Assembly (NCBI GenBank): GCA_937980205.1
Contig: CALJKW010000025.1
Span: 1-64,000 of the forward strand
Direction of reading: 5' to 3'
Length of the DNA: 64,000 bases
From: an uncultured Myxococcales bacterium
Lineage (GTDB): Bacteria; Myxococcota; Myxococcia; Myxococcales; Myxococcaceae
Below, piece after piece: positions 51,332-60,670 of the stretch. Made by a program: the position numbers and the translations under genes. Each line of letters begins with the position of its first letter. The stretch's first letter is position 1. The notes under the pieces were generated by a model that did not search any database, was not told the DNA's origin, and saw only the letters and a list, made by a program, of their open reading frames with translations.

Positions 51332-51574
51332 ATGAAGACGACGCTCGACCTCTCCGACGAGCTGCTCAAGCGGGCGAAGCGGCACGCCCAACGGACGGGA
51401 CGACCGCTGCGCGCGCTGGTCGAAGAGGGCCTGCGCCTGGCGCTGCAGAACGAGAGCAAGCCGCGCCCGCGCTATCGGCTGCCGGACCGGAGCGTCGGAA
51501 AAGCCGGAGACCCGAATCCACTCGAGGAGCTGAGCTGGCAGGACCTGCGCGACGAGATCTACGGAGGCCGCTGA
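51332..51574 (+). CDS. vapB: VapB-type antitoxin (ribbon-helix-helix)
   Basis: An 80-aa antitoxin. The N-terminal half, MKTTLDLSDELLKRAKRHAQ to EEGLRLAL, is a ribbon-helix-helix DNA-binding domain of the DUF2191/VapB kind. The C-terminal half (RYRLPDRSVGKAGDPNPLEE) would wrap the toxin. Its stop abuts the toxin start at 51575. It is expected to neutralise VapC and repress its own operon through the upstream palindrome. Confidence 0.9.
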   Translation: MKTTLDLSDELLKRAKRHAQRTGRPLRALVEEGLRLALQNESKPRPRYRLPDRSVGKAGDPNPLEELSWQDLRDEIYGGR

Positions 51575-52006
51575 GTGGTCGCCGTGGACACCAACATCCT
51601 CGTGTACGCGCACCGCGCGGCGGCTCCCGAGCACGTCGCTGCCTTCGAACGAATCAAGCGACTCGCCGAGGGGCCAGCCGCGTGGGGCATTCCGTGGCCC
51701 TGCGTCTACGAGTTCTTCAGCGTGGTGACGAACCCGAAGATCTGGAAGGGCGCCGCCAGCACGCCGGACCAGGCCTGGAGCCAGATTGCGGCCTGGACCG
51801 CGGCGCCAGGCGTGGTCCTGCTCGGCGAGACGGAGGGCTTCACCGAGGTGCTCGAGGGACTGCTGAGGCGACCTCGTGTGCGCGGACCCATCGTCCACGA
51901 CGCGCGGGTCGCCGCGATCTGCCTCGCTCACGGAGTCGAGGTGCTTCTCTCGCGAGACCGCGACTTCTCGCTGTTCCCCGAGCTGGAGATCGAGAACCCG
52001 CTCTGA
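51575..52006 (+). CDS. vapC: VapC-type PIN-domain ribonuclease toxin
   Basis: A 143-aa PIN-domain endoribonuclease with the acidic active-site residues Asp5 (VDTN), Glu46 (VYEFF), Asp109 (IVHDARVAAICLAHG) and Asp128 (SRDRDF) all present. PIN toxins cut specific RNAs such as initiator tRNA or rRNA in a Mg2+-dependent way. The gene starts at GTG directly after the vapB stop. The pair lies in an otherwise ordinary region without other mobile-element genes. Confidence 0.92.
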   Translation: MVAVDTNILVYAHRAAAPEHVAAFERIKRLAEGPAAWGIPWPCVYEFFSVVTNPKIWKGAASTPDQAWSQIAAWTAAPGVVLLGETEGFTEVLEGLLRRPRVRGPIVHDARVAAICLAHGVEVLLSRDRDFSLFPELEIENPL

Positions 52007-52023
52007 GGCGGGCGTCGCCCTGA

Positions 52024-52863
52024 TCAGGCGCGCGCGGCCAGCCCTTCGAGCAGCCCGTAGACCTTCTCGCGCACCGCGGCGTCGGTCACCTGCTTCGGCA
52101 GCGCGGCGGGCTTCCCCTTCACCACGTACGCGCCGCTCGGCACCTCGCCGAAGGCGGCGACGGTGAAGCGGCGCACCGCTTCCTCGAGCGTGCAGGCGAA
52201 GCCGATGCCGCGCATGAGCGGGCCGGCGAGCACCTGCATGAGCTTCGGCTGCCCGCCTCCGAAGCGCGTGCCGAGGATGACGCCGGGGTGAATGGAGACG
52301 GCGGTGACGCCGTCGTCGGCGAAGCGCTTCGACTGCTCGACGGTCATCATCACCGAGGCCTGCTTGGCGCGGCCGTAGGCGCCCAGGCTCGCGAACTTCT
52401 GCGGCTCGACGAGCTGATCCGGGTCGACCGGGAAGCTGTCGAGGAAGCCGGTGGCGACGTTCACGACGCGGCCCTTCGCCGCCTTCAGCGCGCCGTGCAG
52501 CTCTTTCTCGAGCACGAAGGCGCCGAGCGTGTTGAGCGCGAAGGTGGTCTCGACGCCGTCCGAGGTCTTCGACAGCGACTTGAACTGGCCGCCGGCGTTG
52601 TTGACGAGCACGTCGATGCGCGGGCTCTTCGCTTTGATGGCGGCGGCGACCTCGCGCGCGCCCTTGAGCGTAGAGACGTCGCCCAGGATGACGTCGACGC
52701 TACCTCCGTCGCGCTGAATCTCGTCGGCGGTCTCCTTCGCACGAGCGGCGTCGCGCCCGACGAGGATGACGCGTGCGCCCTGCTTCGCGACCGCGACGGC
52801 GAACGCCTGCCCCAGACCGCTGGTGGCGCCGGTGATGACCACGACCTTGCCCTGGATTTCCAT
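52024..52863 (-). CDS. short-chain dehydrogenase/reductase
   Basis: A 279-aa NAD(P)-dependent oxidoreductase of the classical SDR type. The cofactor motif TGATSGLG (11-18), NNAG and the catalytic YGRAK (Tyr and Lys) are present, with the retinol-dehydrogenase-like layout. The start ATG at 52863 is preceded by GGAGGG. The extended N-terminus in frame upstream is not real. Substrate unknown. It converges on vapC. Confidence 0.94.
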   Translation of the reverse strand: MEIQGKVVVITGATSGLGQAFAVAVAKQGARVILVGRDAARAKETADEIQRDGGSVDVILGDVSTLKGAREVAAAIKAKSPRIDVLVNNAGGQFKSLSKTSDGVETTFALNTLGAFVLEKELHGALKAAKGRVVNVATGFLDSFPVDPDQLVEPQKFASLGAYGRAKQASVMMTVEQSKRFADDGVTAVSIHPGVILGTRFGGGQPKLMQVLAGPLMRGIGFACTLEEAVRRFTVAAFGEVPSGAYVVKGKPAALPKQVTDAAVREKVYGLLEGLAARA

Positions 52864-53013
52864 GGTGCACTCCCTCCTGTGCACAAGGAGATGCTCCGGC
52901 CGCGAAGCGCGTGGCGCCGCTTCGCACTTCTTCACGCAGCGTTTACCTCCGTCGCCTCGTTGCCGACTGCGCGGGGATGCCGCTCCCCGCGCGGATGTAA
53001 GACACTCTCTCGA

Positions 53014-54090
53014 GTGCTCTGCGTTCTTCTCGCCCTCGCAATCCACGCCGCTCCGGCCGACATCCGCTGGGTGCACGCGAGCGTCGCGAAGGTGCGCGTG
53101 GCCGCCGACGCGAAGAGCGCGGTGCGCGCGACGCTGCCGATCGGCGTCGAGGTTCGCGTGCTGCGCGAGTCGGGGGCCGCGGTCGAGCTCGAGGCGCTCG
53201 ACGGCACGCGCGGCTTCGTGAGCTCGACCGCGCTCGGGAAGCAGCCGCCGGTCCTCGCCGAGCTGCTGGAGCGCCAGGCGCTCGAGCAGGCGGCCGCGCT
53301 GGCGCCGTCGGACCTCGACGTCATCGAGCGCTTCGCGGCCGCGCAGCGCAACGCCGAGACGCTCTACCTCGCGCGCAAGGGCTGGGTGGCCGCGAAGCGC
53401 CGCTCGCTCTCGTGGGACGGGCCGCTGTACCCGATCGACGACGGCCGCGCGCGCTTCCCCGTGCCGTGCAGCGCGCACGACGAGAAGCCCGACGGTCCCG
53501 ACGGCATGGGCCGCGGACGCGTCGACGCGCAGACGGGCGCGGAGCGGCGCCGCGCCTTCCGCTGGGTGAGCTCGGGCAAGGTGGTGAGCGTCAGCGAGCG
53601 CGGCTACACCACCGAGCACCTCAAGAGCCCGCGCTGTGACGGCGAGCGGCTCGCGTATCCGACGAGCGGAAAGCGCGGCGCGCTGGTGCCGTCGTGGATG
53701 GTGGCGGGCTTCGAGGTGACTCCGGTGCGCGAGGGCGCATCGAAGAGCGCGCGGTGGAAGCTGGAGCTGTCCGTCGAGGAGCGCCGGCTGCGCGTTCGGG
53801 CCGCGACGTTCTCCACGGCGCGAGAGGCGACGCTCGGGCTGTCGCGGGCCGCGGCGCCTATGGCGACCTTCAGCGACGGGCCCGAGGGCTTCACCGTGCT
53901 GCTGCGCGGACCCGAGTGCGCGCCGCGCGAGTCGACCGTCTTCCTCGTCCGCGCGCGCGTCGAGGGCGACGCGCTGAAGCTGGAAGAGGGCAGGCCGTGG
54001 GGCTGCGGTCAGACCGGCTTCACCGGGCTCGAAGGCGAGCCGCGCGACGTGTCGCGTGAGGCGATGCTCGAAGACGGGTGGAAGCGCTGA
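53014..54090 (+). CDS. exported SH3-like-domain protein
   Basis: About 358 aa from GTG 53014, giving a short signal peptide (MLCVLLALAIHAAPA). Residues about 20-75 resemble a bacterial SH3 domain (VAKVRVAADAKSAVRATLPI, VRVLRESGAAVELEALDG). The rest is beta-rich with no clear family; it includes PVPCSAHDEKPDGP and a Cys-containing C-terminus. Likely a periplasmic protein of the cell-wall type, but function is not determinable. Confidence 0.78.
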   Translation: MLCVLLALAIHAAPADIRWVHASVAKVRVAADAKSAVRATLPIGVEVRVLRESGAAVELEALDGTRGFVSSTALGKQPPVLAELLERQALEQAAALAPSDLDVIERFAAAQRNAETLYLARKGWVAAKRRSLSWDGPLYPIDDGRARFPVPCSAHDEKPDGPDGMGRGRVDAQTGAERRRAFRWVSSGKVVSVSERGYTTEHLKSPRCDGERLAYPTSGKRGALVPSWMVAGFEVTPVREGASKSARWKLELSVEERRLRVRAATFSTAREATLGLSRAAAPMATFSDGPEGFTVLLRGPECAPRESTVFLVRARVEGDALKLEEGRPWGCGQTGFTGLEGEPRDVSREAMLEDGWKR

Positions 54091-54097
54091 GACCTGC

Positions 54098-54913
54098 TCA
54101 GCGCCCGATGCGGAACTTCACCTTCTCCGTGCCGAACGTGAACTCGTCGCCGTCTTTGATCTTCTTCGGCCGCGTCACCTTCTCCTTCGCGGCCCCGAAG
54201 AACGTCCCGTTCGACGAGTTCAAGTCTTCCAGCACGAAGTCGGCGCCGTCTCTCGAGATGCGCGCGTGCTCGCGCGACACCCGGTTCGACTCGATGACGA
54301 AGTCGCAGTGCTTGCCGCGCCCGACGAGCATCGACTCGGCGGCGAGCTTGAACGGCTCGCGGCCCGCCATGACGACGGTGAGCGACATCGCGCCGCCCTT
54401 CTTCGGCGGAGGCGGAGCCGGCTCTTCCTCTTCGACCGGCTCTTCCTCGGGAGGCGCTTCCTCTTCCTCCGGCGGAGCCTCGTCTTCGGGCGGAGCTTCC
54501 TCTTCCTGAGGAGCCTCCTCCTCCATCTGCTCCTGGTCGAACGGGTTGCCCTCTTCCTCGGGCGGAGCCTCTTCTTCCTCCTGCGGCTCCTCGGGCTCGG
54601 GCTCGGGCTCCGGCATCGGGCGACCCTTGCCGCCCTTCGCCGCGGCAGGCGCGGGCGCAGCGGGCGCCGGCGGCTGGGTCGCCGGCTTCGCCGCAGGCTG
54701 AGGCTTGGCGGTGACCGCGGGAGCTCCGTTCGCGGGCGCAGACACGCCGGCGCCGAGCACGACCTTGCCCGGAATCACGTAGCCGTTGAGGCGCGCGAGC
54801 GTGAAGACCGCCTGAGAGACGAGGCTGTCGCGAGCGACGCCCATCTCTTTCGCCATCGTGTCGAGTGTGTCCCAGAGCTGCTGGGGGAGGCTGATCTCCC
54901 GTGCGTCACTCAT
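54098..54913 (-). CDS. FHA-domain protein with N-terminal RHH-like domain and acidic Pro/Glu linker
   Basis: A 271-aa protein from ATG 54913. Residues about 1-55 (ISLPQQLWDTLDTMAKEMGV, LVSQAVFTLARLNGY) form an RHH-like dimer domain. A long Pro/Ala and then Glu/Pro-rich linker follows (about 65-185). The C-terminal FHA domain (about 187-271) has LVGRGKHCDFVIE, SREHARIS and NSSNGTFF, the residues that bind phosphothreonine. It may read the output of the Ser/Thr kinases encoded in this window; no direct link is shown. It converges on the SH3-like gene. Confidence 0.92.
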   Translation of the reverse strand: MSDAREISLPQQLWDTLDTMAKEMGVARDSLVSQAVFTLARLNGYVIPGKVVLGAGVSAPANGAPAVTAKPQPAAKPATQPPAPAAPAPAAAKGGKGRPMPEPEPEPEEPQEEEEAPPEEEGNPFDQEQMEEEAPQEEEAPPEDEAPPEEEEAPPEEEPVEEEEPAPPPPKKGGAMSLTVVMAGREPFKLAAESMLVGRGKHCDFVIESNRVSREHARISRDGADFVLEDLNSSNGTFFGAAKEKVTRPKKIKDGDEFTFGTEKVKFRIGR

Positions 54914-55124
54914 TTCGCTCGCGCACAATAGCGCCTAAAAGGCGCGCGTCCATTCCGGATTTGACCTTCGGAAGCCGCCTCAGATTCCTGAAACGACGAC
55001 GGGTTTCCCGCAGTGTGCCTACGCGCAACCCGTTGGATCCACGTATGCCCACCCTGGCCCACGCCTCGCAGCCGGGCGCCTTCCGGGAAGTCTTCCAGGC
55101 CGATCAGAAACGAGGGACGAACAC

Positions 55125-57281
55125 ATGAGCTGGCGCGGGATTCTGAAGCGGTGGCGGGGTTTGGCAGCAGGAGCAGCAGGACTTGCGGTCGCAGGGTGCG
55201 GTCAGGGGACGAACCCCGACCAGAATCCTCCCGCGATTCAGGACCGGGTTTCACTCACGGCTTTCAACGGCACGAACGCGTGCCGTGACCTCGAGACGTA
55301 CCTCGAGGACAACGCGGTCCGCATGATGCGGACGCAGATTGAAGCGTCTCGCGACGGCGTCCCCTCGTGGGGCTGGTGGGGCGGCTTCGGCTTCCGCGGT
55401 GGCCTCGAGTTCGACGCCGCTGCAGCTCCGTCCGCGGGCGCGGCCGAGAACAAGGCCTCGGCTCCTCCACCGAAGGACTACACGACGACCAACACGCAGG
55501 TGCAGGGCGTCGACGAAGCCGACTTCGTGAAGAACGACGGCACGCGCATCTTCGTGCTCTCGGGTGACAAGCTCTACGCGTCGCTCTCGTGGCCGGCCAC
55601 CAACCTCTCGCTGCAGGGCAAGCTGAAGATTGAAGGCTGGCCGCGCGAGATGTTCCTCGCCGACAACAACAAGCTCGTCGTCTTCTCCAGCATCTGGCAG
55701 GCGCTGCCGCTCAGCGCGACCGACGGCGTGAACTGCCGCGGCCTCGACTGCGGCTACTCGTACGCGAACTCGGTGAAGATCACCGTCGTCGACGCGAGCG
55801 ACCTCGGCAACCTCAAGGTCGACTCCGAGTACTTCCTGCCCGGCTCGTACTCGAACAGCCGCCGCATCGGCGACTCCGTCCGCGTCGTGATGAGCGACGA
55901 CCTGAACTTCCCGCCCGCGGTGCGCTGGTGGCCGGAAGGCGACATCGGCTCGGGCTGCGGCGGCTGGGGCGGCCCCTGCCTCCCGCAGGACAAAGAGAAG
56001 CGCGACCGCGCCTTCAACGACCTCATCGCGAAGAACGAGAAGCTGATCCGCGACACCACGCTCGCGCAGTGGGTTCCGGCGGGCCGCCTCGTTCAGGGTG
56101 GCAAGACCACGATTCTCCCGCCCGACTGCTCGGCGTTCAGCAAGGTGAACGCTCCGGTCCGCATGGGCCAGCTGTCGGTCGCGACGCTGAACCTGAAGAA
56201 CCCGGGCACCATCAACCGCACCAACGTGCTCGCCGAGACCGGCGAGGTCTACGCGTCGGCGAACAACCTCTACGTGGCGACGCGCCACTGGTGGTGGTGG
56301 CCGGCTCCGGGCCAGAAGGACGTGACGTACCTGCACAAGTTCGACATCTCGGATCCGAACCAGGCCAAGTACGTCGCCTCGGGCACCGCGCCCGGCACCA
56401 TCGTCGATCAGTTCAGCATGGACGAGAACGACAAGGGCTACTTCCGCATCGCGACCACGCTCACCCGCCGCGTCACCGACACGCAGAACCCGAACAACTG
56501 GTTCGGCACCGTCGAGACGTCGAACCAGGTCAGCGTCCTCGCCGAGAAGGGCGGCGTGCTCGAGGTCATCGGTCAGAGCGAAGAGCTCGCGAAGGGCGAG
56601 CGCGTGATGTCGAGCCGCTTCGTCGGTGACACGGGCTACGTCGTCACCTTCCGCAACATCGACCCGCTGTTCACGTTCGACCTCTCCGACCCGACGAAGC
56701 CGAAGATGGTCGGCGAGCTCAAGGTGCCCGGCTTCTCGAGCTACATCCACCCGCTCGGCCAGGACTACCTGCTGACCATCGGCACGTACATCCCCGAAGA
56801 CATGCAGAACTGGCAGGGCCGCCGCATCCAGCTGTCCATCTTCGACGTGCGCAACCGCGCGAAGCCCACGCTCGCTCACACCACCACGGTCGGCGACGCG
56901 TCGAGCTACAGCGAGGCCCAGCACAACCACAAGGCGTTCAATTACTTCGCGGCGAAGAAGCTCCTCGCGTTCCCGTTCAGCGACTGGAACTGGGGCGGCT
57001 CGAGCGGCGACTACTGGAGCACGTTCATCTCCGACCTGCGCGTCTTCGAGGTCGACCCGACGACCGGCTTCAAGCTCAAGGGCGCCGTCTCGATGAGCGA
57101 CCTCTACAAGGTGCACAACTACTGGGGCTGGACGTACTGGTGGCAGCCCGCGGTTCGCCGCAGCGTGATGGCGGACGACTTCGTCTACGCCATCAGCGAC
57201 GCCGGCATCCGCGTGGCGAACATCGTCGCGCTCAACGCTCCCATCGCGACGGTTCAGTTCGACCGCTACAGCGAATACTGA
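55125..57281 (+). CDS. lipoprotein with C-terminal beta-propeller (Beta_propel family)
   Basis: A 718-aa lipoprotein: LAAGAAGLAVAGCGQ gives a signal peptide and lipobox Cys. After a disordered N-terminal region comes the propeller, whose start has the family motif TNTQVQGVDEADFVKNDG (about 125-142). Blades follow, such as FVKNDGTRIFVLSGDKLYAS, MVGELKVPGFSSYIHPLGQD and GRRIQLSIFDVRNRAKP. Unlike many of its neighbours it is rich in Trp and Asn. Function in surface adhesion or ligand binding is inferred only. Confidence 0.92.
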   Translation: MSWRGILKRWRGLAAGAAGLAVAGCGQGTNPDQNPPAIQDRVSLTAFNGTNACRDLETYLEDNAVRMMRTQIEASRDGVPSWGWWGGFGFRGGLEFDAAAAPSAGAAENKASAPPPKDYTTTNTQVQGVDEADFVKNDGTRIFVLSGDKLYASLSWPATNLSLQGKLKIEGWPREMFLADNNKLVVFSSIWQALPLSATDGVNCRGLDCGYSYANSVKITVVDASDLGNLKVDSEYFLPGSYSNSRRIGDSVRVVMSDDLNFPPAVRWWPEGDIGSGCGGWGGPCLPQDKEKRDRAFNDLIAKNEKLIRDTTLAQWVPAGRLVQGGKTTILPPDCSAFSKVNAPVRMGQLSVATLNLKNPGTINRTNVLAETGEVYASANNLYVATRHWWWWPAPGQKDVTYLHKFDISDPNQAKYVASGTAPGTIVDQFSMDENDKGYFRIATTLTRRVTDTQNPNNWFGTVETSNQVSVLAEKGGVLEVIGQSEELAKGERVMSSRFVGDTGYVVTFRNIDPLFTFDLSDPTKPKMVGELKVPGFSSYIHPLGQDYLLTIGTYIPEDMQNWQGRRIQLSIFDVRNRAKPTLAHTTTVGDASSYSEAQHNHKAFNYFAAKKLLAFPFSDWNWGGSSGDYWSTFISDLRVFEVDPTTGFKLKGAVSMSDLYKVHNYWGWTYWWQPAVRRSVMADDFVYAISDAGIRVANIVALNAPIATVQFDRYSEY

Positions 57282-57385
57282 GCTCCTGCGCGCAGCGTCG
57301 GGCGGAGTCTGCCCGACGCGGAGCAGGGCGCCGGCAAAGAGAAAACGAAGCTCACTTCACTCGGCCTGAAGTGAGAGTCACCGAT

Positions 57386-57429
57386 GGGCTGTCCGAGGCA
57401 TGGTGCCACGGACAGCCCGTCGCCTTTTT
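57386..57429 (+). terminator. Rho-independent terminator after the Beta_propel lipoprotein gene
   Basis: A perfect 10-bp stem, GGGCTGTCCG/CGGACAGCCC (57386-57395 and 57409-57418), with a 13-base loop, then GTCGCC and a run of five T (57425-57429). It is placed about 105 bp after the upstream gene's stop and just before the next gene at 57443. The best terminator in the window. Confidence 0.82.
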
Positions 57430-57442
57430 GTAGAGTGCGCCA

Positions 57443-60400
57443 ATGCGCAAGCTGACGCTCGCCGCCCTCGCGCTGTCGGTCGTCGGCTGCTCGTGTCCTC
57501 CCGCCACCCCGATGCCTCCGCCGGGCTGCATCCGCCGCGAGTGCCAGGCGAGCGACTGCGGAGAGCTCCTCGACAACTGCGGCGGCATCATCCGCTGCGG
57601 CGGCTGCCCGTCCGGTCAGACCTGCGGAGGCGGCGGTACGCCCAACCAGTGCGGCGCCGGCACCTGCGACGCCAAGACGTGCCTCGAGCTCGGAAAGAAC
57701 TGCGACCTCGTCTCCGACGGCTGCTCGCGCATCCTCGACTGCGGCCGCTGCCTGCGGCCCACCGACTGCGGCCGCAACGGCACCCCAAACGTCTGCGGAG
57801 GCCCCTCGTGCGTCCGCGCCAGCTGCGGCGTCGTCTGCGGCATGAGCGTGCCCGACGACTGCGGCGGCTTCGTCGAGTGCGACGCCGCCTGCCTCGAGCC
57901 GTTCGAAACCTGCGGCGGAGGTGGGGAGCCCAACCGCTGCGGCTGCATGCCGCGCACGTGCGCCGACCTGCACAAGAACTGCGGCCCCACCCCGAACGGC
58001 TGCGGCGACATGCTCGAGTGCGGCACGTGCGGCCCCGATGCCGGCACCTGCGGAGGCGGCGGCTACGACAACGTCTGCGGCGCCTGCCGAGACACAGGCG
58101 GCCGCGTCTGCTCCGTCTCGTGCTGGTGCTGGGACAACCCCCGGCCCACCGGCGGCCCCATCGGAGCGCTCGCCGGCGTGGCCTCCGACCTGTGGCTCTT
58201 CGGCGGCGGGGGCACGTTCTCGCGGTGGACTCCGTCGGGCGTCGTCGGTGCGCCGAGCCGGGCGCGCGCAGTTCCCCGCAACGCGTGGGCCCGCTCGGCC
58301 GACGACATCTACGCGGTCACGAACCACCTCGGCGCGCAGCTGTTGCACTGGGACGGCGCCGCGTGGGCTCCCGAGACGGTGCCGACGCTCGAGGCGCTGC
58401 AGGGCGTCTGGGGCGCGGGAGACCAGGTGTGGGCCGTGGGCGCGAGCGCCGTCATCCTCCACAAGGTCAACGGCGCGTGGACCACGCGGCAGATGGGCGG
58501 GAGCGCCGTGTTCGAAGACGTGTGGGCCTCGTCGCCGAACGACGTCTGGGTGGCGGGCACCATCACGCAGCACTGGGACGGCGCGTTGTGGACGACGGTG
58601 CCGCAGCTCGGCCTGCGCGTCACCGACGTGCACGGCACCGCAGCCGACGACGTCTGGGCGGTCGACGTCACGACCGTGCGCCACTTCGACGGCTCCACCT
58701 GGACCATCTCGTACACGCGCGCGCCGATGCGCCGCGTCTGGGCCATCGCGCGCGACGACGTCTGGGTCGGAGGCGCCCAAGGCCGCGCCGCGCACTGGGA
58801 CGGCACGCAGTGGACCGACGTCGACCTCGGCATCCAGGGCGACGTGTCCGCCGTCTGGGCGAGTGGACCCGATGACGTGTGGATGGCGGCGGGCTCGGTG
58901 CTGCTGCACCGCGACGCGAGCGGCTGGAACATCATGTCGTCGCTGCCCATCGGCGACGTGACGTCCATCGCGGCCCTGTCGCCGAGCGAGGCCTGGGCCG
59001 TTGCAGGGCGCGCGGTGCTGCACCTCGAGGGCGGAGTCTGGAAGCCGCACTTCACCGGCACCGGTCCGTTGGGCGCCGCCTCCGCAGCGGGAGGACGCGT
59101 ATGGCTTGCGGGAGCCGGCGGAGTCATTCTGTCGAACCGCGACGGCGGCCTGAGCCGTGAGACGAACGGCATCACGAACGTCGCGGCGCTGCACGCGGTC
59201 TCGGCGAACGAGGCGTGGGCGGTGGGCAACAACGGTCCGCTGATGCGCACCGACGGCAGCGGTGTCTGGACTCCCGTTGATGCGCCGAGCTTCACGAACG
59301 TGACTGCGGTCTGGGCCGGCTCGGACCACGACGTCTGGGTCGCGGAGTCTCCGTTCCCCCTGAACGGCCGCGTGCGGCACCTCGACGACGCCGGCTGGCA
59401 CGACACGTTCGTCGGCCCCGTGCAGGTGCGTGCGCTCTCCGGTGCAGGTGGGACCGTGTACTCGCTCGGAAGCGTGTTCGCGCGCTCGACATCCGATGGC
59501 GGCTGGGAGCGACTCCTCGCTGACGCGGGAATGGGCTTCACCGCGCTCTGGGCGCGTGGGCCTGACGACGTGTTCCTCGGCACGGTCGACGGCGCGGTGA
59601 TGCGGTGGACCGGCGGTTCTCTCGTGCCCGTCGCCACCGGCATGCCACCGCTGTCGTCCATCACCGGCGTGCCGGGCTCCACCGCGGTGCTCGCGGGCGG
59701 TCGCTCGGGCACCCTGGTGCGACTCGACTCGACGGTCGAGCCGCAGTTGCTGCCGTTCGCGCTGTCCGGCGACCAGCTCACCCAGGTGGTCGCCACCGCG
59801 CGCGACGACGTCTGGGCGCTGAAGTCCAACAGCGCGGCGAGCGAGGTCTACCGCTACGACGGGCGCGGCTGGCGGTCGGCCGCGAGCCCGCCGATCCTCG
59901 CGAGCTCCCTCTGGGCGATCTCGCGCGATGACGCGTGGGCCGCGGGAGCCAACGGCCTCGTCTCGCACTGGGACGGCGGCTCGTGGAGCCCGCCCACCAC
60001 CACCGCGGCCGGCCTCTCCGAGCTGAACACCGTGTGGGGCATCACCTCGAACGACGTCTGGGTCGCGAGTGATCAGCAGGTGGCGCACTGGGACGGCACG
60101 AGCTGGCAGCCCACCGCGCTGCCCATCCGGCCGAGCGTCATCAACGCGATTCACGGCACCGCGCGCGACGACGTCTGGCTCGCCGGCTCGAACATCTTCC
60201 GCTGGGACGGTGCGCGGTGGGCGAGCTTCAAGCAGCTGCCCCGACCGGCGACGAGCATCTGGTGCGCGTCCCGCTCGCGCTGCTGGACGGCAGGCAACGG
60301 CCTCGTCTTCCGCTTCAACGGCTCGCGCTGGGACGAGGTCGACAGCCCGTCGACGAACGTCCGCACCGTCTGGGGCCGCGGGCCGGACGACGTCTACTTC

Positions 60401-60550
60401 TTCTGCACCGACGGAGACGCGTTCCGCTGGGACGGCGTGCAGTACACGCGCATCTACACCGGCGCCAACGCCGCGATCATGTCCGTCGCCGCCACCGACG
60501 CCGGCACCTGGGCCGTCGGGCGCGACACGATTCTGTTCAACCCGAAGTGA
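57443..60550 (+). CDS. large lipoprotein with Cys-rich head and about twenty DDVW-type repeats
   Basis: A 1,035-aa lipoprotein (LALSVVGCSC, lipobox). The N-terminal ~215 residues are Cys-rich with repeated CGG-type motifs (for example DNCGGIIRCGGCPSGQTCGG), probably disulfide-stabilised. The rest contains about twenty short repeats with the core DDVWxxG or similar (NDVWVAGT, DDVWAVDV, DDVWVGGA, NEAWAVGN), each preceded by HWDG-type strands. This points to one or more seven- to ten-bladed propellers. Surface-exposed adhesion or binding is inferred. Confidence 0.92.
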   Translation: MRKLTLAALALSVVGCSCPPATPMPPPGCIRRECQASDCGELLDNCGGIIRCGGCPSGQTCGGGGTPNQCGAGTCDAKTCLELGKNCDLVSDGCSRILDCGRCLRPTDCGRNGTPNVCGGPSCVRASCGVVCGMSVPDDCGGFVECDAACLEPFETCGGGGEPNRCGCMPRTCADLHKNCGPTPNGCGDMLECGTCGPDAGTCGGGGYDNVCGACRDTGGRVCSVSCWCWDNPRPTGGPIGALAGVASDLWLFGGGGTFSRWTPSGVVGAPSRARAVPRNAWARSADDIYAVTNHLGAQLLHWDGAAWAPETVPTLEALQGVWGAGDQVWAVGASAVILHKVNGAWTTRQMGGSAVFEDVWASSPNDVWVAGTITQHWDGALWTTVPQLGLRVTDVHGTAADDVWAVDVTTVRHFDGSTWTISYTRAPMRRVWAIARDDVWVGGAQGRAAHWDGTQWTDVDLGIQGDVSAVWASGPDDVWMAAGSVLLHRDASGWNIMSSLPIGDVTSIAALSPSEAWAVAGRAVLHLEGGVWKPHFTGTGPLGAASAAGGRVWLAGAGGVILSNRDGGLSRETNGITNVAALHAVSANEAWAVGNNGPLMRTDGSGVWTPVDAPSFTNVTAVWAGSDHDVWVAESPFPLNGRVRHLDDAGWHDTFVGPVQVRALSGAGGTVYSLGSVFARSTSDGGWERLLADAGMGFTALWARGPDDVFLGTVDGAVMRWTGGSLVPVATGMPPLSSITGVPGSTAVLAGGRSGTLVRLDSTVEPQLLPFALSGDQLTQVVATARDDVWALKSNSAASEVYRYDGRGWRSAASPPILASSLWAISRDDAWAAGANGLVSHWDGGSWSPPTTTAAGLSELNTVWGITSNDVWVASDQQVAHWDGTSWQPTALPIRPSVINAIHGTARDDVWLAGSNIFRWDGARWASFKQLPRPATSIWCASRSRCWTAGNGLVFRFNGSRWDEVDSPSTNVRTVWGRGPDDVYFFCTDGDAFRWDGVQYTRIYTGANAAIMSVAATDAGTWAVGRDTILFNPK

Positions 60551-60578
60551 GGCATCACGAAGGCGCGCACCCTGAGCT

Positions 60579-60604
60579 GCCGAGGCCGCAAAGCGGACCT
60601 CGGC
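60579..60604. terminator. candidate bidirectional hairpin between convergent genes
   Basis: Stem GCCGAGGCCGC with its complement GCGG-A-CCTCGGC (one bulged base) around AAA, in the 120-bp gap between the propeller lipoprotein and the zinc-ribbon gene. No T-tract, so termination is uncertain. Confidence 0.45.
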
Positions 60605-60670
60605 GACTCGAACGGGTCCGGTCACCTCGCCTGGGGGGCGACGAGCTCACCCCGCGCGGTTTTGCTCCTC

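Noticed and set aside
57266..60625. Long minus-strand frame opposite the DDVW-repeat lipoprotein
   Set aside because: Shadow frame; repeated RPD/GPH phrases merely mirror the repeats of the real plus-strand gene.
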